A stretch of DNA of 64,000 nt from Nodosilinea sp. WJT8-NPBG4 (GTDB lineage Bacteria > Cyanobacteriota > Cyanobacteriia > Phormidesmidales > Phormidesmidaceae). Where the stretch lies: the NCBI GenBank assembly GCA_019359285.1, contig JAHHHQ010000047.1, positions 88,903-152,902 on the forward strand. Reading direction: 5' to 3'. This document shows positions 8,377 through 16,542 of the stretch, in pieces. The position numbers were made by a program, and so were the translations under genes. The stretch's first letter is position 1. Each line of letters opens with the position of its first letter. The notes beneath the pieces are model-generated. The model was not told the origin of the DNA, did no database searches, and saw only the letters and a list, made by a program, of their open reading frames with translations.

Positions 8377-11300
8377 ATGCCTCCGGTTTGCGTAGCCCCA
8401 CAGGCTGCTTCGCCCCTAGAAACGTCTTGTATGACCGATGAGTGGACTTCTTTGCCTGATCCCGATCCTGTAGTGGGTGCCCCCGATGCCCGGTCAAGCC
8501 ATGGCCAAATCGGCGATTTACAGGCATCGGAGCAGCATTTTTGGGCGGTGATCGAAACTATGGCCTTGGCGGGGCTGGTGGTCGATGCCAGCGGCCACAT
8601 TTTGCTCTGTAATGATCACCTGCTCAGCCTCACCGGTTGGCAACGCCACGAAGTTGTGGGCAGCAACTGGTTTGAGCTTTTTATCCCCGCTGGCGATCGC
8701 CAGGCCCTGACTGAGCTGTTTCGAGCCGCCGTGGCCCAAGGTTCGGTTCGCCACGAGACTGAAATTCTCACCCGCAGCGGCGATCGCTGCCTGATCGCCT
8801 GGAACACCACCGTTTTGACCAGCGCCACCGGCCTGGTGCAGCGGCTCACCAGCATTGGGCAAGACATTACCCATCGCGGCCAGGCCAACCTGCGTCTGCA
8901 AGGCAGCAAAAGTCGCCTACAGCCAGTGCTGGCTAACCTGCCGGGGGTCGTGCTGCGCTACGTGCAGCACCCCTCTGGGGCCGACGATATCACCTACGTC
9001 AGCCCCGGTTGTGTGGAAATGTGGGAGCTAGAGCCCGAGCAGCTACTCGGGCAACCCCAGCGGCTGTGGCTGACCATTCATCCCGACGATCGCAGCACCG
9101 TGTGGGGGCTGCTCCAGCATTCTGGCGTTACCCTCACCCCCTGGTTTGGCGAGTGGCGTCTGCTCACTCCCTCGGGGCGGCAGACCTGGCTACAGGGCAT
9201 GGGTTGGCCAAAATGTTTGGTCAACGGCGACATTGCTTGGGATATTGTCGTGCTCAATATCAGCGAAAGGGCGCAGGTTGACGCCGAACGCAAGCAAACT
9301 GAGCAGGCGCTGGTCAGCGCTAACCAGCAGATGCAGGCGTTTATCGACAATTCTCCCGCCCTAGTCAGCATCTTTGATGCCACTGGGCACTATCGGCGGG
9401 TCAATCAGGCTACCGCTGCCCGGTTTGGCCTGCAGCCCGAGGATATGGTGGGGCGTTCCTTTGCCGATCTGCTGCCGCCCCCGGTGGTTAGCGTTTTTAT
9501 GGAGCGGGTGCAGCACCTCGTCACCACCCAAACCCCCCTAACCGTAGAAGATACACTACACCTTGGGGGAGAGCAGCAGGTGTTTAGCTCGGTACTATTC
9601 CCCGTGAGTCTGGAGGCCGATGGCACGCCCATTCTTGGGGCTGTAGCCACCGATATTACTCCCCTAGTCCAAGCCCAGGAGGCTCTGCGCCGCCAGGCCG
9701 AAGAAGAGCATCTAATTCGCACGATTACCCAACACATTCACCAGTCCTTGGAGGTCGAGCAGATCTTGCAGACCACGGTCACCGAGGTGCGGCAGTTTTT
9801 GCAGACCGACCGAGTGCTCATCTACCGCTTCAATCCCGACCTCAGCGGCACTATGACGGTCGAAGCCGTGCTGCCCCCTTGGAATGCAACGCTAGGCCTC
9901 ACCATCGGAGACACTTGCTTTCTGACTAAGCCTGGCTTAGCCCACCGCTACCGCCGAGGCCGCACTCACCACATCGACAATGTGGCTGAGGCCAATATTG
10001 ACCCCTGCTACCGCGCGCTACTGACACGCTTTCAGGTGCAGGCCAATCTAGTTGTGCCCATCAACTGTGGCGGCAACCTGTGGGGGCTGCTGTGCGTCCA
10101 TCACTGCCGAGGGCCGCGCCAGTGGCAGCCTAAGGAGCGCGCCCTACTGGCTCAGCTGGCCGACCAAGTGGCGATCGCCCTCCAGCAGAGTCAGCTACTG
10201 GCTCAAACCAGCACCCTGGCCCAGCAAGAAAAGTTGCTCAACAACATCATCAGCGCCATTAGCGACAGTCTGGAGCTGGAGACGCTGCTCCAGCGGGCGG
10301 CGACTGAAATGTTGCACACCTTCGAGGCCAGTCGCGGCTTAGTGATTCTCTGTCAAGCGACCGACCAGGTGTTGGTGCACACCAACACGGCCAGCATGCC
10401 CGGTTTCGATAACTTGCGAGGGCAGGTGATTCCCATTGAGGGCAACCCCCACGCCCAGCGGGTGCTGGCTGAGGAGCTGCCGGTGGTAGTAGACGATGTC
10501 AGGGTGGAACCGACGCTGCTGCCCAACCTGGCCTTGGCTCAGAAGCTAAACATCGGGGCTATCTTAGCTGTTTCCATTCGCTATCGGGGCGTGGTCAAGG
10601 GCATCTTGAGCGTCCATCAATGCCCTGGTCCTCGCTGCTGGAGCGAGGCCGAAATTAATTTGATCAAGCGGTTAGCCGATCACTTGGCGATCGCCATTCA
10701 CCAGGCCGAGCTCTATGCCCAGGCCCAGGTCGAGCTGGCCGAGCGCAAACGGCTGGAGGCCCAGCTACGCTATGATGCCTCCCACGATCGCCTCACCGGG
10801 CTGCCCAATCGAACGCTGTTCTTAGAACGGCTGGCCCAGTCGCTTGACCAGCTGCACCACCACTGCACCAACAATTGTTCTTTGGAGAGCTCTACCTTTG
10901 ACGGTGCGTCTGACCCCTGCTGCGGTTCCGGGATGGATACTCGTTTCGAGTCCGTTCCTGTTTCTGAGATGCCGCAGGCTTTACGCTGCGCGAATCGCCA
11001 GTTTGCCCTGCTGTTTCTCGACTTAGACCGCTTCAAAGTGATCAACGACAGTCTGGGGCATGCCATGGGCGATCAGCTGCTTCAGGTAGTGGCCCAGCGA
11101 CTGCAAACCTGTTTGCGTCCGGCAGATGTGACCGCCCGTTTGGGGGGCGACGAATTTGTGGTGCTGTTGTCCAACCTCAGCGATGCCGCTGTTGCCGTCA
11201 GCATGGCCCAGCGCATTCACGCCATTCTCGAAAGCCCGGTGCTGCTCCAGGGGCACGAGGTCTTTATCCACGCCAGCATTGGCATCGCCCTCAGCGCCAC

Positions 11301-12264
11301 CACCTACACCGACCCCAACCAAATGCTGCGCGATGCCGATATCGCCATGTACAAAGCTAAGGGCAGCAACCGCGAGTACGCCATTTTTGACGCCCCCATG
11401 CACACCCTGGTGATGCAGCAGATGGAGCTTGAAAACGACCTGCGCCGGGCCCTAGAGCGGGGTGAACTGCGGCTTTACTATCAGCCCATCATCAATTTAG
11501 CCACCGGCACGCCGCAAGGGTTTGAGGCTTTGGTGCGGTGGCAGCATCCCCACCGTGGGCTGGTGCCTCCCCTAGACTTCATCCCCGTTGCCGAAAATAC
11601 TGGATTGATTACTGCCCTCGACCTGTGGACCCTCAACGAGGCCTGCCGTCAGCTGAGCTACTGGCATCAAGAGCTTCCCCACAGTCACTCCCTCACCGTC
11701 AGCGTCAATCTTTCCGGTAAGCAGTTTGTCCGTCCTGACCTGATTCAGCAAATAGACGCTGCCCTGAGCCACAATCACCTACAGGGACAGCACCTGAAGG
11801 TCGAAATTACCGAAAGCGTGCTGATTCAAAACGCTCAAATGGCCATTGATTTGCTCAAACAGCTGCGCCAGCGCCGCATTCAGATCTGTATGGATGACTT
11901 TGGTACTGGCTACTCGTCCCTCAGCTACCTGCATCGATTTCCCATCGACGTGCTCAAAATTGACAAGTCGTTTATTACCAACCTGCATCGCTCTGGCCCC
12001 AGCACGGGCGACTACGAAATTGTCAAAGCCATCATCAGTCTGGCCACTAACCTCAATTTGACGGTAGTGGCTGAGGGTATTGAAACTGCCGAGCAGGCGG
12101 CTTACCTTCAGGCCCACCAGTGTCAGGGGGGGCAGGGCTATTACTTCTCGTCGCCCCTCCCGGTGGAGGATGCAACGGCGTTCATTGCCCAACTGGTTTA
12201 TCCCAGCCCTAGCACCGCTAAAACGGAAACGGTTTGTAGGGAATCCACTGGGCCCACAGCTTAG
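8377..12264 (+). CDS. PAS/GAF sensor with GGDEF and EAL domains; first GAF is a candidate cyanobacteriochrome
   Basis: Cytoplasmic c-di-GMP turnover protein of 1295 residues. Order: PAS at about 45-165, a second PAS_3-like at 180-300, a third PAS at 315-430, GAF1 at 445-605, GAF2 at 620-790, GGDEF at 800-965, EAL at 1030-1280. GGDEF is intact at 923-927, preceded by an RPAD inhibitory I-site five residues upstream, so cyclase activity and product inhibition are both possible. EAL1050-1052, DDFGTGYSSL and VVAEGIET indicate an active phosphodiesterase. GAF1 has a DTCF motif (Cys514) and a second Cys544 before the FQVQANLVVPI strand, the two-cysteine layout of DXCF cyanobacteriochromes. A Cys-rich insertion of about 45 residues interrupts the start of GGDEF. 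Another possible start is ATG 8431. Confidence 0.93.
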   Translation: MPPVCVAPQAASPLETSCMTDEWTSLPDPDPVVGAPDARSSHGQIGDLQASEQHFWAVIETMALAGLVVDASGHILLCNDHLLSLTGWQRHEVVGSNWFELFIPAGDRQALTELFRAAVAQGSVRHETEILTRSGDRCLIAWNTTVLTSATGLVQRLTSIGQDITHRGQANLRLQGSKSRLQPVLANLPGVVLRYVQHPSGADDITYVSPGCVEMWELEPEQLLGQPQRLWLTIHPDDRSTVWGLLQHSGVTLTPWFGEWRLLTPSGRQTWLQGMGWPKCLVNGDIAWDIVVLNISERAQVDAERKQTEQALVSANQQMQAFIDNSPALVSIFDATGHYRRVNQATAARFGLQPEDMVGRSFADLLPPPVVSVFMERVQHLVTTQTPLTVEDTLHLGGEQQVFSSVLFPVSLEADGTPILGAVATDITPLVQAQEALRRQAEEEHLIRTITQHIHQSLEVEQILQTTVTEVRQFLQTDRVLIYRFNPDLSGTMTVEAVLPPWNATLGLTIGDTCFLTKPGLAHRYRRGRTHHIDNVAEANIDPCYRALLTRFQVQANLVVPINCGGNLWGLLCVHHCRGPRQWQPKERALLAQLADQVAIALQQSQLLAQTSTLAQQEKLLNNIISAISDSLELETLLQRAATEMLHTFEASRGLVILCQATDQVLVHTNTASMPGFDNLRGQVIPIEGNPHAQRVLAEELPVVVDDVRVEPTLLPNLALAQKLNIGAILAVSIRYRGVVKGILSVHQCPGPRCWSEAEINLIKRLADHLAIAIHQAELYAQAQVELAERKRLEAQLRYDASHDRLTGLPNRTLFLERLAQSLDQLHHHCTNNCSLESSTFDGASDPCCGSGMDTRFESVPVSEMPQALRCANRQFALLFLDLDRFKVINDSLGHAMGDQLLQVVAQRLQTCLRPADVTARLGGDEFVVLLSNLSDAAVAVSMAQRIHAILESPVLLQGHEVFIHASIGIALSATTYTDPNQMLRDADIAMYKAKGSNREYAIFDAPMHTLVMQQMELENDLRRALERGELRLYYQPIINLATGTPQGFEALVRWQHPHRGLVPPLDFIPVAENTGLITALDLWTLNEACRQLSYWHQELPHSHSLTVSVNLSGKQFVRPDLIQQIDAALSHNHLQGQHLKVEITESVLIQNAQMAIDLLKQLRQRRIQICMDDFGTGYSSLSYLHRFPIDVLKIDKSFITNLHRSGPSTGDYEIVKAIISLATNLNLTVVAEGIETAEQAAYLQAHQCQGGQGYYFSSPLPVEDATAFIAQLVYPSPSTAKTETVCRESTGPTA

Positions 12265-12925
12265 CCAAGGTGCCGTTCATAATTAGCTGATTAATGGCTT
12301 GGTTGAGGGCCTCCAGCAGTTCTCTGTTGCCCGGCAGTACACCAACACCAAAGGGAATTTGGGTGGGCAGCTGAAAGGCCACTCGCAAGTTCGTGGTGTC
12401 AGCCTCGGCGGTAAGCAGCAGCAGGGCATCGCCCACCAGGGCATCGATCGCGCCCTCACCCAATGCCGTTAGCAGGGTAGGTCGGGTGTGGTCGTCCCCT
12501 TCGAACGGCACCCATTCTAGGTCAGGCAAAGCCTCAGTGAGAATCAGGGGACTGCTGCCCGCCAAGGAGCCGAGCCGTTTGCCCGCTAGGTCTTCCAGGG
12601 TCTGGATGGGGCTGTCTTCGCGCACTAGCACGGCCTCATCGAAGCGGCCGTATGGACGGGTAAAGTCGGCCCAGGCGCGGCGATCTTGGGTAATGGCCTG
12701 GCTAAACCACACTACGTCGTAATCGCCAGTGCTGAGGGTGGGATAAAACTCTTCGGGCGGGCAGTCAAACCACACCGGCTCCAGCCCCAGCACCTCGCTC
12801 ACTGCCCGAGCTACGGCCGGTTCGTACCCTCGGCGATCGCCATCTTGCACAAAGCTCATCGGCCGGGCATCGAAATCGTTGGCAATAATGGAAAGCTGCC
12901 CAGGGCGAACGGTGGTAAAGTCCAT
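12218..12925 (-). CDS. Family 3 solute-binding-like protein without signal peptide
   Basis: 235-residue protein with the fold signature of amino-acid ABC-transporter binding proteins (SBP family 3): RGYEPAVARAVSEVLG near the N-terminus, DYDVVWFSQAITQDR, then TLEDLAGKRLGSLAGSS and a C-terminal LLEALNQAINQLIMNGTLAKLW. Binding proteins normally carry an export signal; here neither the chosen start (ATG 12925) nor the longer frame to 13003 gives a convincing one. No permease or ATPase gene is nearby. Its 3' end overlaps the end of the GGDEF-EAL gene by 47 bases, tail to tail. It may be a cytoplasmic sensor-like derivative or have an unrecognised start. Confidence 0.75.
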   Translation of the reverse strand: MDFTTVRPGQLSIIANDFDARPMSFVQDGDRRGYEPAVARAVSEVLGLEPVWFDCPPEEFYPTLSTGDYDVVWFSQAITQDRRAWADFTRPYGRFDEAVLVREDSPIQTLEDLAGKRLGSLAGSSPLILTEALPDLEWVPFEGDDHTRPTLLTALGEGAIDALVGDALLLLTAEADTTNLRVAFQLPTQIPFGVGVLPGNRELLEALNQAINQLIMNGTLAKLWAQWIPYKPFPF

Positions 12926-13070
12926 GACCATGTAAAAGGAACGTAGGGCTATTGTGACACCAAACCCAGTCACCCCATGGGGGCTATCTCCCCCCAGCAC
13001 CAAGCGGCTTGAAATCGCTCTCTATTCGTGGAATGGTGAAGGGAGTACTGTACGCCTGCGCGAGAGTTAC

Positions 13071-13508
13071 ATGACTGTTGGTAATCCTGCTTCTGATCCG
13101 GCCTTTGAACCCCTGCGCCAGTTTCGACCACTGCTGCTGAAGGCCCACAAAATTTTGATGGATGCTGAGAAAGACCGCTACGAAGCTAACCACGGTGCGA
13201 TCGCCAACAAGGGCGACTACCTACGTCTGGTGCTCAACCATGAGCAATTTAGCTGGCTGCGGCCCATCTCCCAGCTGATTGTGCAGATCGACGAGGTGCT
13301 GATGTCAAAACAGCCCCAGCCCCTAGAGCGCGCCCCTGAGCTGCTCAACCAGGCCCGCCACCTGCTCTATGACACTGAAATTGGCCAAGCGTTTCAGGAC
13401 CGCACCCAATCGGTCGCCAGCCGTGACCCCGAAATGGCCGCCATGGCCCAGCGTCTAGATGAAATCATGCAGCCCTACGGCTCTCAGCCAGGGAATAGCT
13501 CGACCTAA
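13071..13508 (+). CDS. Conserved hypothetical protein, 145 aa
   Basis: Soluble, mostly helical protein that I do not recognise by function. ATG 13071 (MTVGNPASDPAFEPLRQF) is chosen over the upstream open frame, since the earlier portion is low-quality and overlaps the divergent gene's promoter. Segments FRPLLLKAHKILMDAEKDRYE and LRLVLNHEQFSWLRPISQLI look like long amphipathic helices; similar proteins exist in other bacteria without assigned function. It is divergent from the solute-binding-like gene, with 145 bases between the two starts. Confidence 0.65.
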   Translation: MTVGNPASDPAFEPLRQFRPLLLKAHKILMDAEKDRYEANHGAIANKGDYLRLVLNHEQFSWLRPISQLIVQIDEVLMSKQPQPLERAPELLNQARHLLYDTEIGQAFQDRTQSVASRDPEMAAMAQRLDEIMQPYGSQPGNSST

Positions 13509-13625
13509 TCGGCAGCAGCCACGTTCAAGCGCCCATCCTGTGCAAAGATAATAGGGCTACAAAAAAGCAAGTTCCCACCTGGTCACCAGGCGCTAGGGAG
13601 GATTGAGTAAGAGCGAGTGTGTGCT

Positions 13626-13862
13626 ATGAATGTTGGCGAACGCGTCCGAATCAAAGAATCGGTTATTTTTTATCACCACCCGCTGCACCGCAACGAAGCC
13701 TTCGATGCCAAAGGTCTAGAGGGAGTCGTTGTGACTATTCTCACCGACTACAAGGGCCGCCCTATTAGCCCCAACTTTCCGGTTCAGGTGGAGTTTGAGG
13801 TCGAGGGGGCTAAGCGGCCCATGCGCGCCCACCTCAAGCAAGATGAGCTGGAAATGCTCTAG
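13626..13862 (+). CDS. ftrV: Ferredoxin-thioredoxin reductase, variable (alpha) chain
   Basis: Noncatalytic subunit of ferredoxin-thioredoxin reductase, which passes electrons from photosystem I-reduced ferredoxin to thioredoxin. The 78-residue product matches the family: MNVGERVRIKESV, YHHPLHRNEAFDAKGLEG and the end RPMRAHLKQDELE. It forms an SH3-like barrel capping the catalytic subunit FtrC, which is not in this window. ATG 13626 gives the standard start; an in-frame ATG 9 bases upstream exists. The gene is found only in oxygenic phototrophs, so it supports the cyanobacterial assignment. Confidence 0.93.
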   Translation: MNVGERVRIKESVIFYHHPLHRNEAFDAKGLEGVVVTILTDYKGRPISPNFPVQVEFEVEGAKRPMRAHLKQDELEML

Positions 13863-13915
13863 CCTTGGGGCGCAAATCACTCAAGAAGTTATTTGGTGTA
13901 AGCTCTGTTGCTCTT

Positions 13916-14143
13916 CTAGATAGAGCGGCCGCTGAACCAAGTCAGGAGGTTAGCCTCCGTCCGCATCTGCTCCAGATCGCGGCGGTTTTCGGCGGCTATC
14001 TGGTCATACCACTGGTAGTAGGCTTCCAGGTTGGCCCGGTGCTCGACCTCCAGGCGAAAATCTTGGGCGGCCTGCTGGAGTTCCAGGTACTCAATAACCT
14101 CCTGGGGCGTAGCCAGCGATCGCGGCGATAGGTATTCAAACAT
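13916..14143 (-). CDS. Small hypothetical helical protein, 75 aa
   Basis: Starts at ATG 14143 (MFEYLSPRSLATPQEV); the open frame extends upstream to 14257, but the extra residues are repetitive and Pro-rich. The rest, LQQAAQDFRLEVEHRANLEA and YQWYDQIAAENRRDLEQMR, is a charged helical or coiled-coil stretch. I do not know the family. It lies tail to tail with ftrV, 53 bases apart. An opposite-strand frame over the same bases is shorter and has no coherent protein character. Confidence 0.6.
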   Translation of the reverse strand: MFEYLSPRSLATPQEVIEYLELQQAAQDFRLEVEHRANLEAYYQWYDQIAAENRRDLEQMRTEANLLTWFSGRSI

Positions 14144-14282
14144 AGCAGCCCGGCATGACACAGGGTTATCATAGCCTGCCCGCCTGGGGGGAGTGGGTGG
14201 ACTCTGGATAGAGATAATTGCTCCAGCCGGAAATGCATGGTCAGTGCTGCGATTCATTCACCCCTAATACCCTCTGCCCTCC

Positions 14283-14675
14283 TTACCCCTCTCCGGCCCC
14301 CCGTAGCCCGGCTATAGCTAGACAGGCCCAGCCCGCCATCAAAGCTGCGCCACCAAGCGGGGCCACGGCCCCCAGCATGCTTTGATTTGTCAGTGCCAGG
14401 GCATAGAGGCTGCCCGAAAACACGACCGTACCGGCAATCAAGACCCACGCCGAGGCGGCGAGCCATCCTGGATCACCTAGCCCTTGGTGCCGTATTAGGG
14501 CTACCAGCAGCAGGGCTAGAGCGTGGTACATCTGGTAGCGAGCTGCGGTTTCAAACACCGCCAGCAGCCGATCGCTGAGCTGAGATTTAAGGGCATGGGT
14601 GGCAAAGGCCCCGGCCGCTACGGCGGTGCCGCCCAGCACCGCTGCGATCGCAATCCATAGCCGCTCTACAGTCAT
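14283..14675 (-). CDS. DUF423 family membrane protein
   Basis: 130-residue integral membrane protein with four hydrophobic segments. The family signature is clear: AAVLGGTAVAAGAFATHALK near the N-terminus, then VFETAARYQMYHALALLL, and the glycine-rich LGAVAPLGGAALMAGWA at the C-terminal helix. DUF423 (YgdD-like) proteins are widespread and functionally uncharacterised. It follows chlM by 23 bases on the same strand, so the two may be cotranscribed, which is a positional inference. Confidence 0.9.
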   Translation of the reverse strand: MTVERLWIAIAAVLGGTAVAAGAFATHALKSQLSDRLLAVFETAARYQMYHALALLLVALIRHQGLGDPGWLAASAWVLIAGTVVFSGSLYALALTNQSMLGAVAPLGGAALMAGWACLAIAGLRGAGEG

Positions 14676-14698
14676 GGTCTCGTTCCTGCATCCACGGT

Positions 14699-15388
14699 CT
14701 ACTGGTCTTTGACGGCTTCTAGCATGCGCGAAAAGTAAAACTGGGTCTTGGTCAACGTGCGGCGTTCAATGCGCCAACCGTCAGCCTCTAGCGCCTTCAC
14801 AATATCGGTCTCCCGGTGCAGGTAGGCGCGGGTGGTTTTGCTTGGCCCCGGAAAAAACTCGCCTACCTTCTTCAGCGCGCTATAGAACAGCGTCTTGGGC
14901 GCAAAACTCATAATCAGCCGCGACTCGGCCAGCGAGCCAAGATGGCTGATCATGCCCTGCACTTTCTCTTGGGGATAGTGAATCAGGACGTCTAAGCAAA
15001 TTACCGTGTGATAGCGACCGGCCAGTTCCTCCAGGTCTTTGACCTCAAAGGTAGGCAAATTTTTGCCCTCTAGGGCGATTTCAGCCCGTTGACGGGCCTC
15101 CTCGACCATTTTGGCGGAGATGTCGCTGGCATAGACCTGAGCGCCTGCTTGAGCCAGGGGAATCGTCAGGCTGCCTACGCCACAGCCCGCATCGCAGCAG
15201 CTGAGCCCGGCCAGGTTGCCATCGGCCTCTAGCCAGCCCATCAGCGTGTCGACTGTGCGCTGGTGGCCCTTGCGAATGTCGAGCTGGACCTTGTTGACTT
15301 CGCCATCGCCGTAGATGCGCTGCCAGCGGTCAAAGCCGGTGGCATTGAAGTAGTCGCGAACTACGGTTTTATCGTCAGTGGCAGTCAT
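14699..15388 (-). CDS. chlM: Magnesium protoporphyrin IX methyltransferase
   Basis: SAM-dependent enzyme that methylates the C13 propionate of Mg-protoporphyrin IX, the step after Mg-chelatase in chlorophyll synthesis. 229 residues from ATG 15388 (MTATDDKTVVRDYFNATGFD), the usual ChlM length and beginning. The SAM-binding motif I reads LSCCDAGCGVGSLTIPLA, then ASDISAKMVEEARQRA and CLDVLIHYP. The open frame continues upstream into the purE promoter but those residues have no family similarity. Divergent from purE with 163 bases between starts. Confidence 0.95.
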   Translation of the reverse strand: MTATDDKTVVRDYFNATGFDRWQRIYGDGEVNKVQLDIRKGHQRTVDTLMGWLEADGNLAGLSCCDAGCGVGSLTIPLAQAGAQVYASDISAKMVEEARQRAEIALEGKNLPTFEVKDLEELAGRYHTVICLDVLIHYPQEKVQGMISHLGSLAESRLIMSFAPKTLFYSALKKVGEFFPGPSKTTRAYLHRETDIVKALEADGWRIERRTLTKTQFYFSRMLEAVKDQ

Positions 15389-15551
15389 GGGGAAGGCTTC
15401 GGGGTTTGCTAATTTCTGTAAAATTCTATGATGTTTTGCTGCGCCAAAACGGCCCGCAACGAAACTCAACCTTCCCCATTGCCTCTGGGGCCATCGTCTA
15501 AAACCCTCCGGTGGCATGATGGGTAGGCACTTTTTGACGGCAGCGAAGGCA

Positions 15552-16109
15552 ATGACTATTCCTGAGATTGGCTCTGAAATTAGCCCTGACAACAGCCCTG
15601 AAATTGGCATCATTATGGGCAGCGACTCAGACTTGCCCACTATGGCCGCCGCCATTGAGATTTGTACTGAGTTTGGGGTCACCCACGAAGTGGCCATTGT
15701 GTCGGCCCACCGCACCCCCGAGCGCATGGTTGCCTATGCTCAGACCGCTCGCGATCGCGGCCTCAAGGTGATCATCGCCGGGGCCGGAGGGGCCGCTCAC
15801 CTGCCCGGTATGGTCGCCGCGCTCACCCCCTTACCGGTGATTGGTGTCCCCGTAGTCAGCCGCACGATGCAAGGGCTCGACTCGCTTTATTCCATTGTGC
15901 AAATGCCAGCGGGCATTCCGGTGGCCACAGTCGCCATTGGCAATGCCACGAATGCGGGGCTGCTGGCGGTGCAGATTTTGGCCACCGATCGCCCTACCCT
16001 ACTCGATCAGGTCGCCCAATACCGCCGCGCTCTTGAAACTTCGGTGCTCGCCAAACAGCAAAAACTCGATCAGCTTGGCCCCCAAGGCTACTTAGCGAAT
16101 CAAGTCTAA
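15552..16109 (+). CDS. purE: N5-carboxyaminoimidazole ribonucleotide mutase
   Basis: Catalyses the N5-CAIR to CAIR rearrangement in de novo purine synthesis. The substrate-binding motif [13 protein letters not shown] is present after a short N-terminal extension, then [23 protein letters not shown] and the active-site loop GVPVVS. ATG 15552 is preferred over the earlier in-frame ATG at 15516 because it follows a GCGAAGG stretch; either leaves an extension before the catalytic core. 185 residues. purK is not adjacent. Confidence 0.95.
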   Translation: MTIPEIGSEISPDNSPEIGIIMGSDSDLPTMAAAIEICTEFGVTHEVAIVSAHRTPERMVAYAQTARDRGLKVIIAGAGGAAHLPGMVAALTPLPVIGVPVVSRTMQGLDSLYSIVQMPAGIPVATVAIGNATNAGLLAVQILATDRPTLLDQVAQYRRALETSVLAKQQKLDQLGPQGYLANQV

Positions 16110-16542
16110 AAGATGCCAGCACCTTTTTCGACTGCGATGTTCCTGACAGCATCTTTGTCAAACAATCATTTGTAGCCAACTAATCTATGTTTTAACGAAA
16201 ACATGAGGAATGTAGCAGCCTTATGGGGTGTTGTGTATCGCCCGATACAGATTGCTTGCCTCAGAATTGATGGAATCAACTTGTTCTATTTACACGCAAA
16301 TTCCTCTGCCCATAATGTCAAAAATGTTTAGGCAGATCGGTGTGGGTTTCTAAAGGCGTTTTTCGGCTGACGTAGCTGCCCTTAGAAACTTGCAACTTTG
16401 CAGGTGGTTCGCAGAATGCATCTATTCTGTGGGCCTTAACTCCCATGCGGATTTGTCTCACCGCTATGCGGCTAAGAGCACAGATCCGAAAAGCGGTAGG
16501 CCGTGTTCACTGTCTGATTGTGTTGAAGGAACGTCTGTTGAG
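16110..16542. other. amt leader and promoter region
   Basis: 433 bases between purE and amt without a supported gene. It carries the NtcA-type palindrome at 16234-16249, listed separately. The roughly 290 bases from that site to the amt start would be a long untranslated leader if transcription begins just downstream of it. A GAAGGA ribosome-binding stretch lies at 16525-16530, ahead of ATG 16543. Confidence 0.6.
16234..16249 (+). promoter_or_regulatory. NtcA-binding site upstream of amt
   Basis: TGTATCGCCCGATACA is a perfect palindrome with seven-base arms and contains the exact NtcA consensus GTA-N8-TAC at 16235-16248. NtcA is the cyanobacterial nitrogen-control activator and classically drives amt under ammonium limitation. 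The match and location ahead of the ammonium transporter are direct; activation is inferred. A clear -10 box at the expected spacing of about 22 bases was not evident. Confidence 0.85.
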
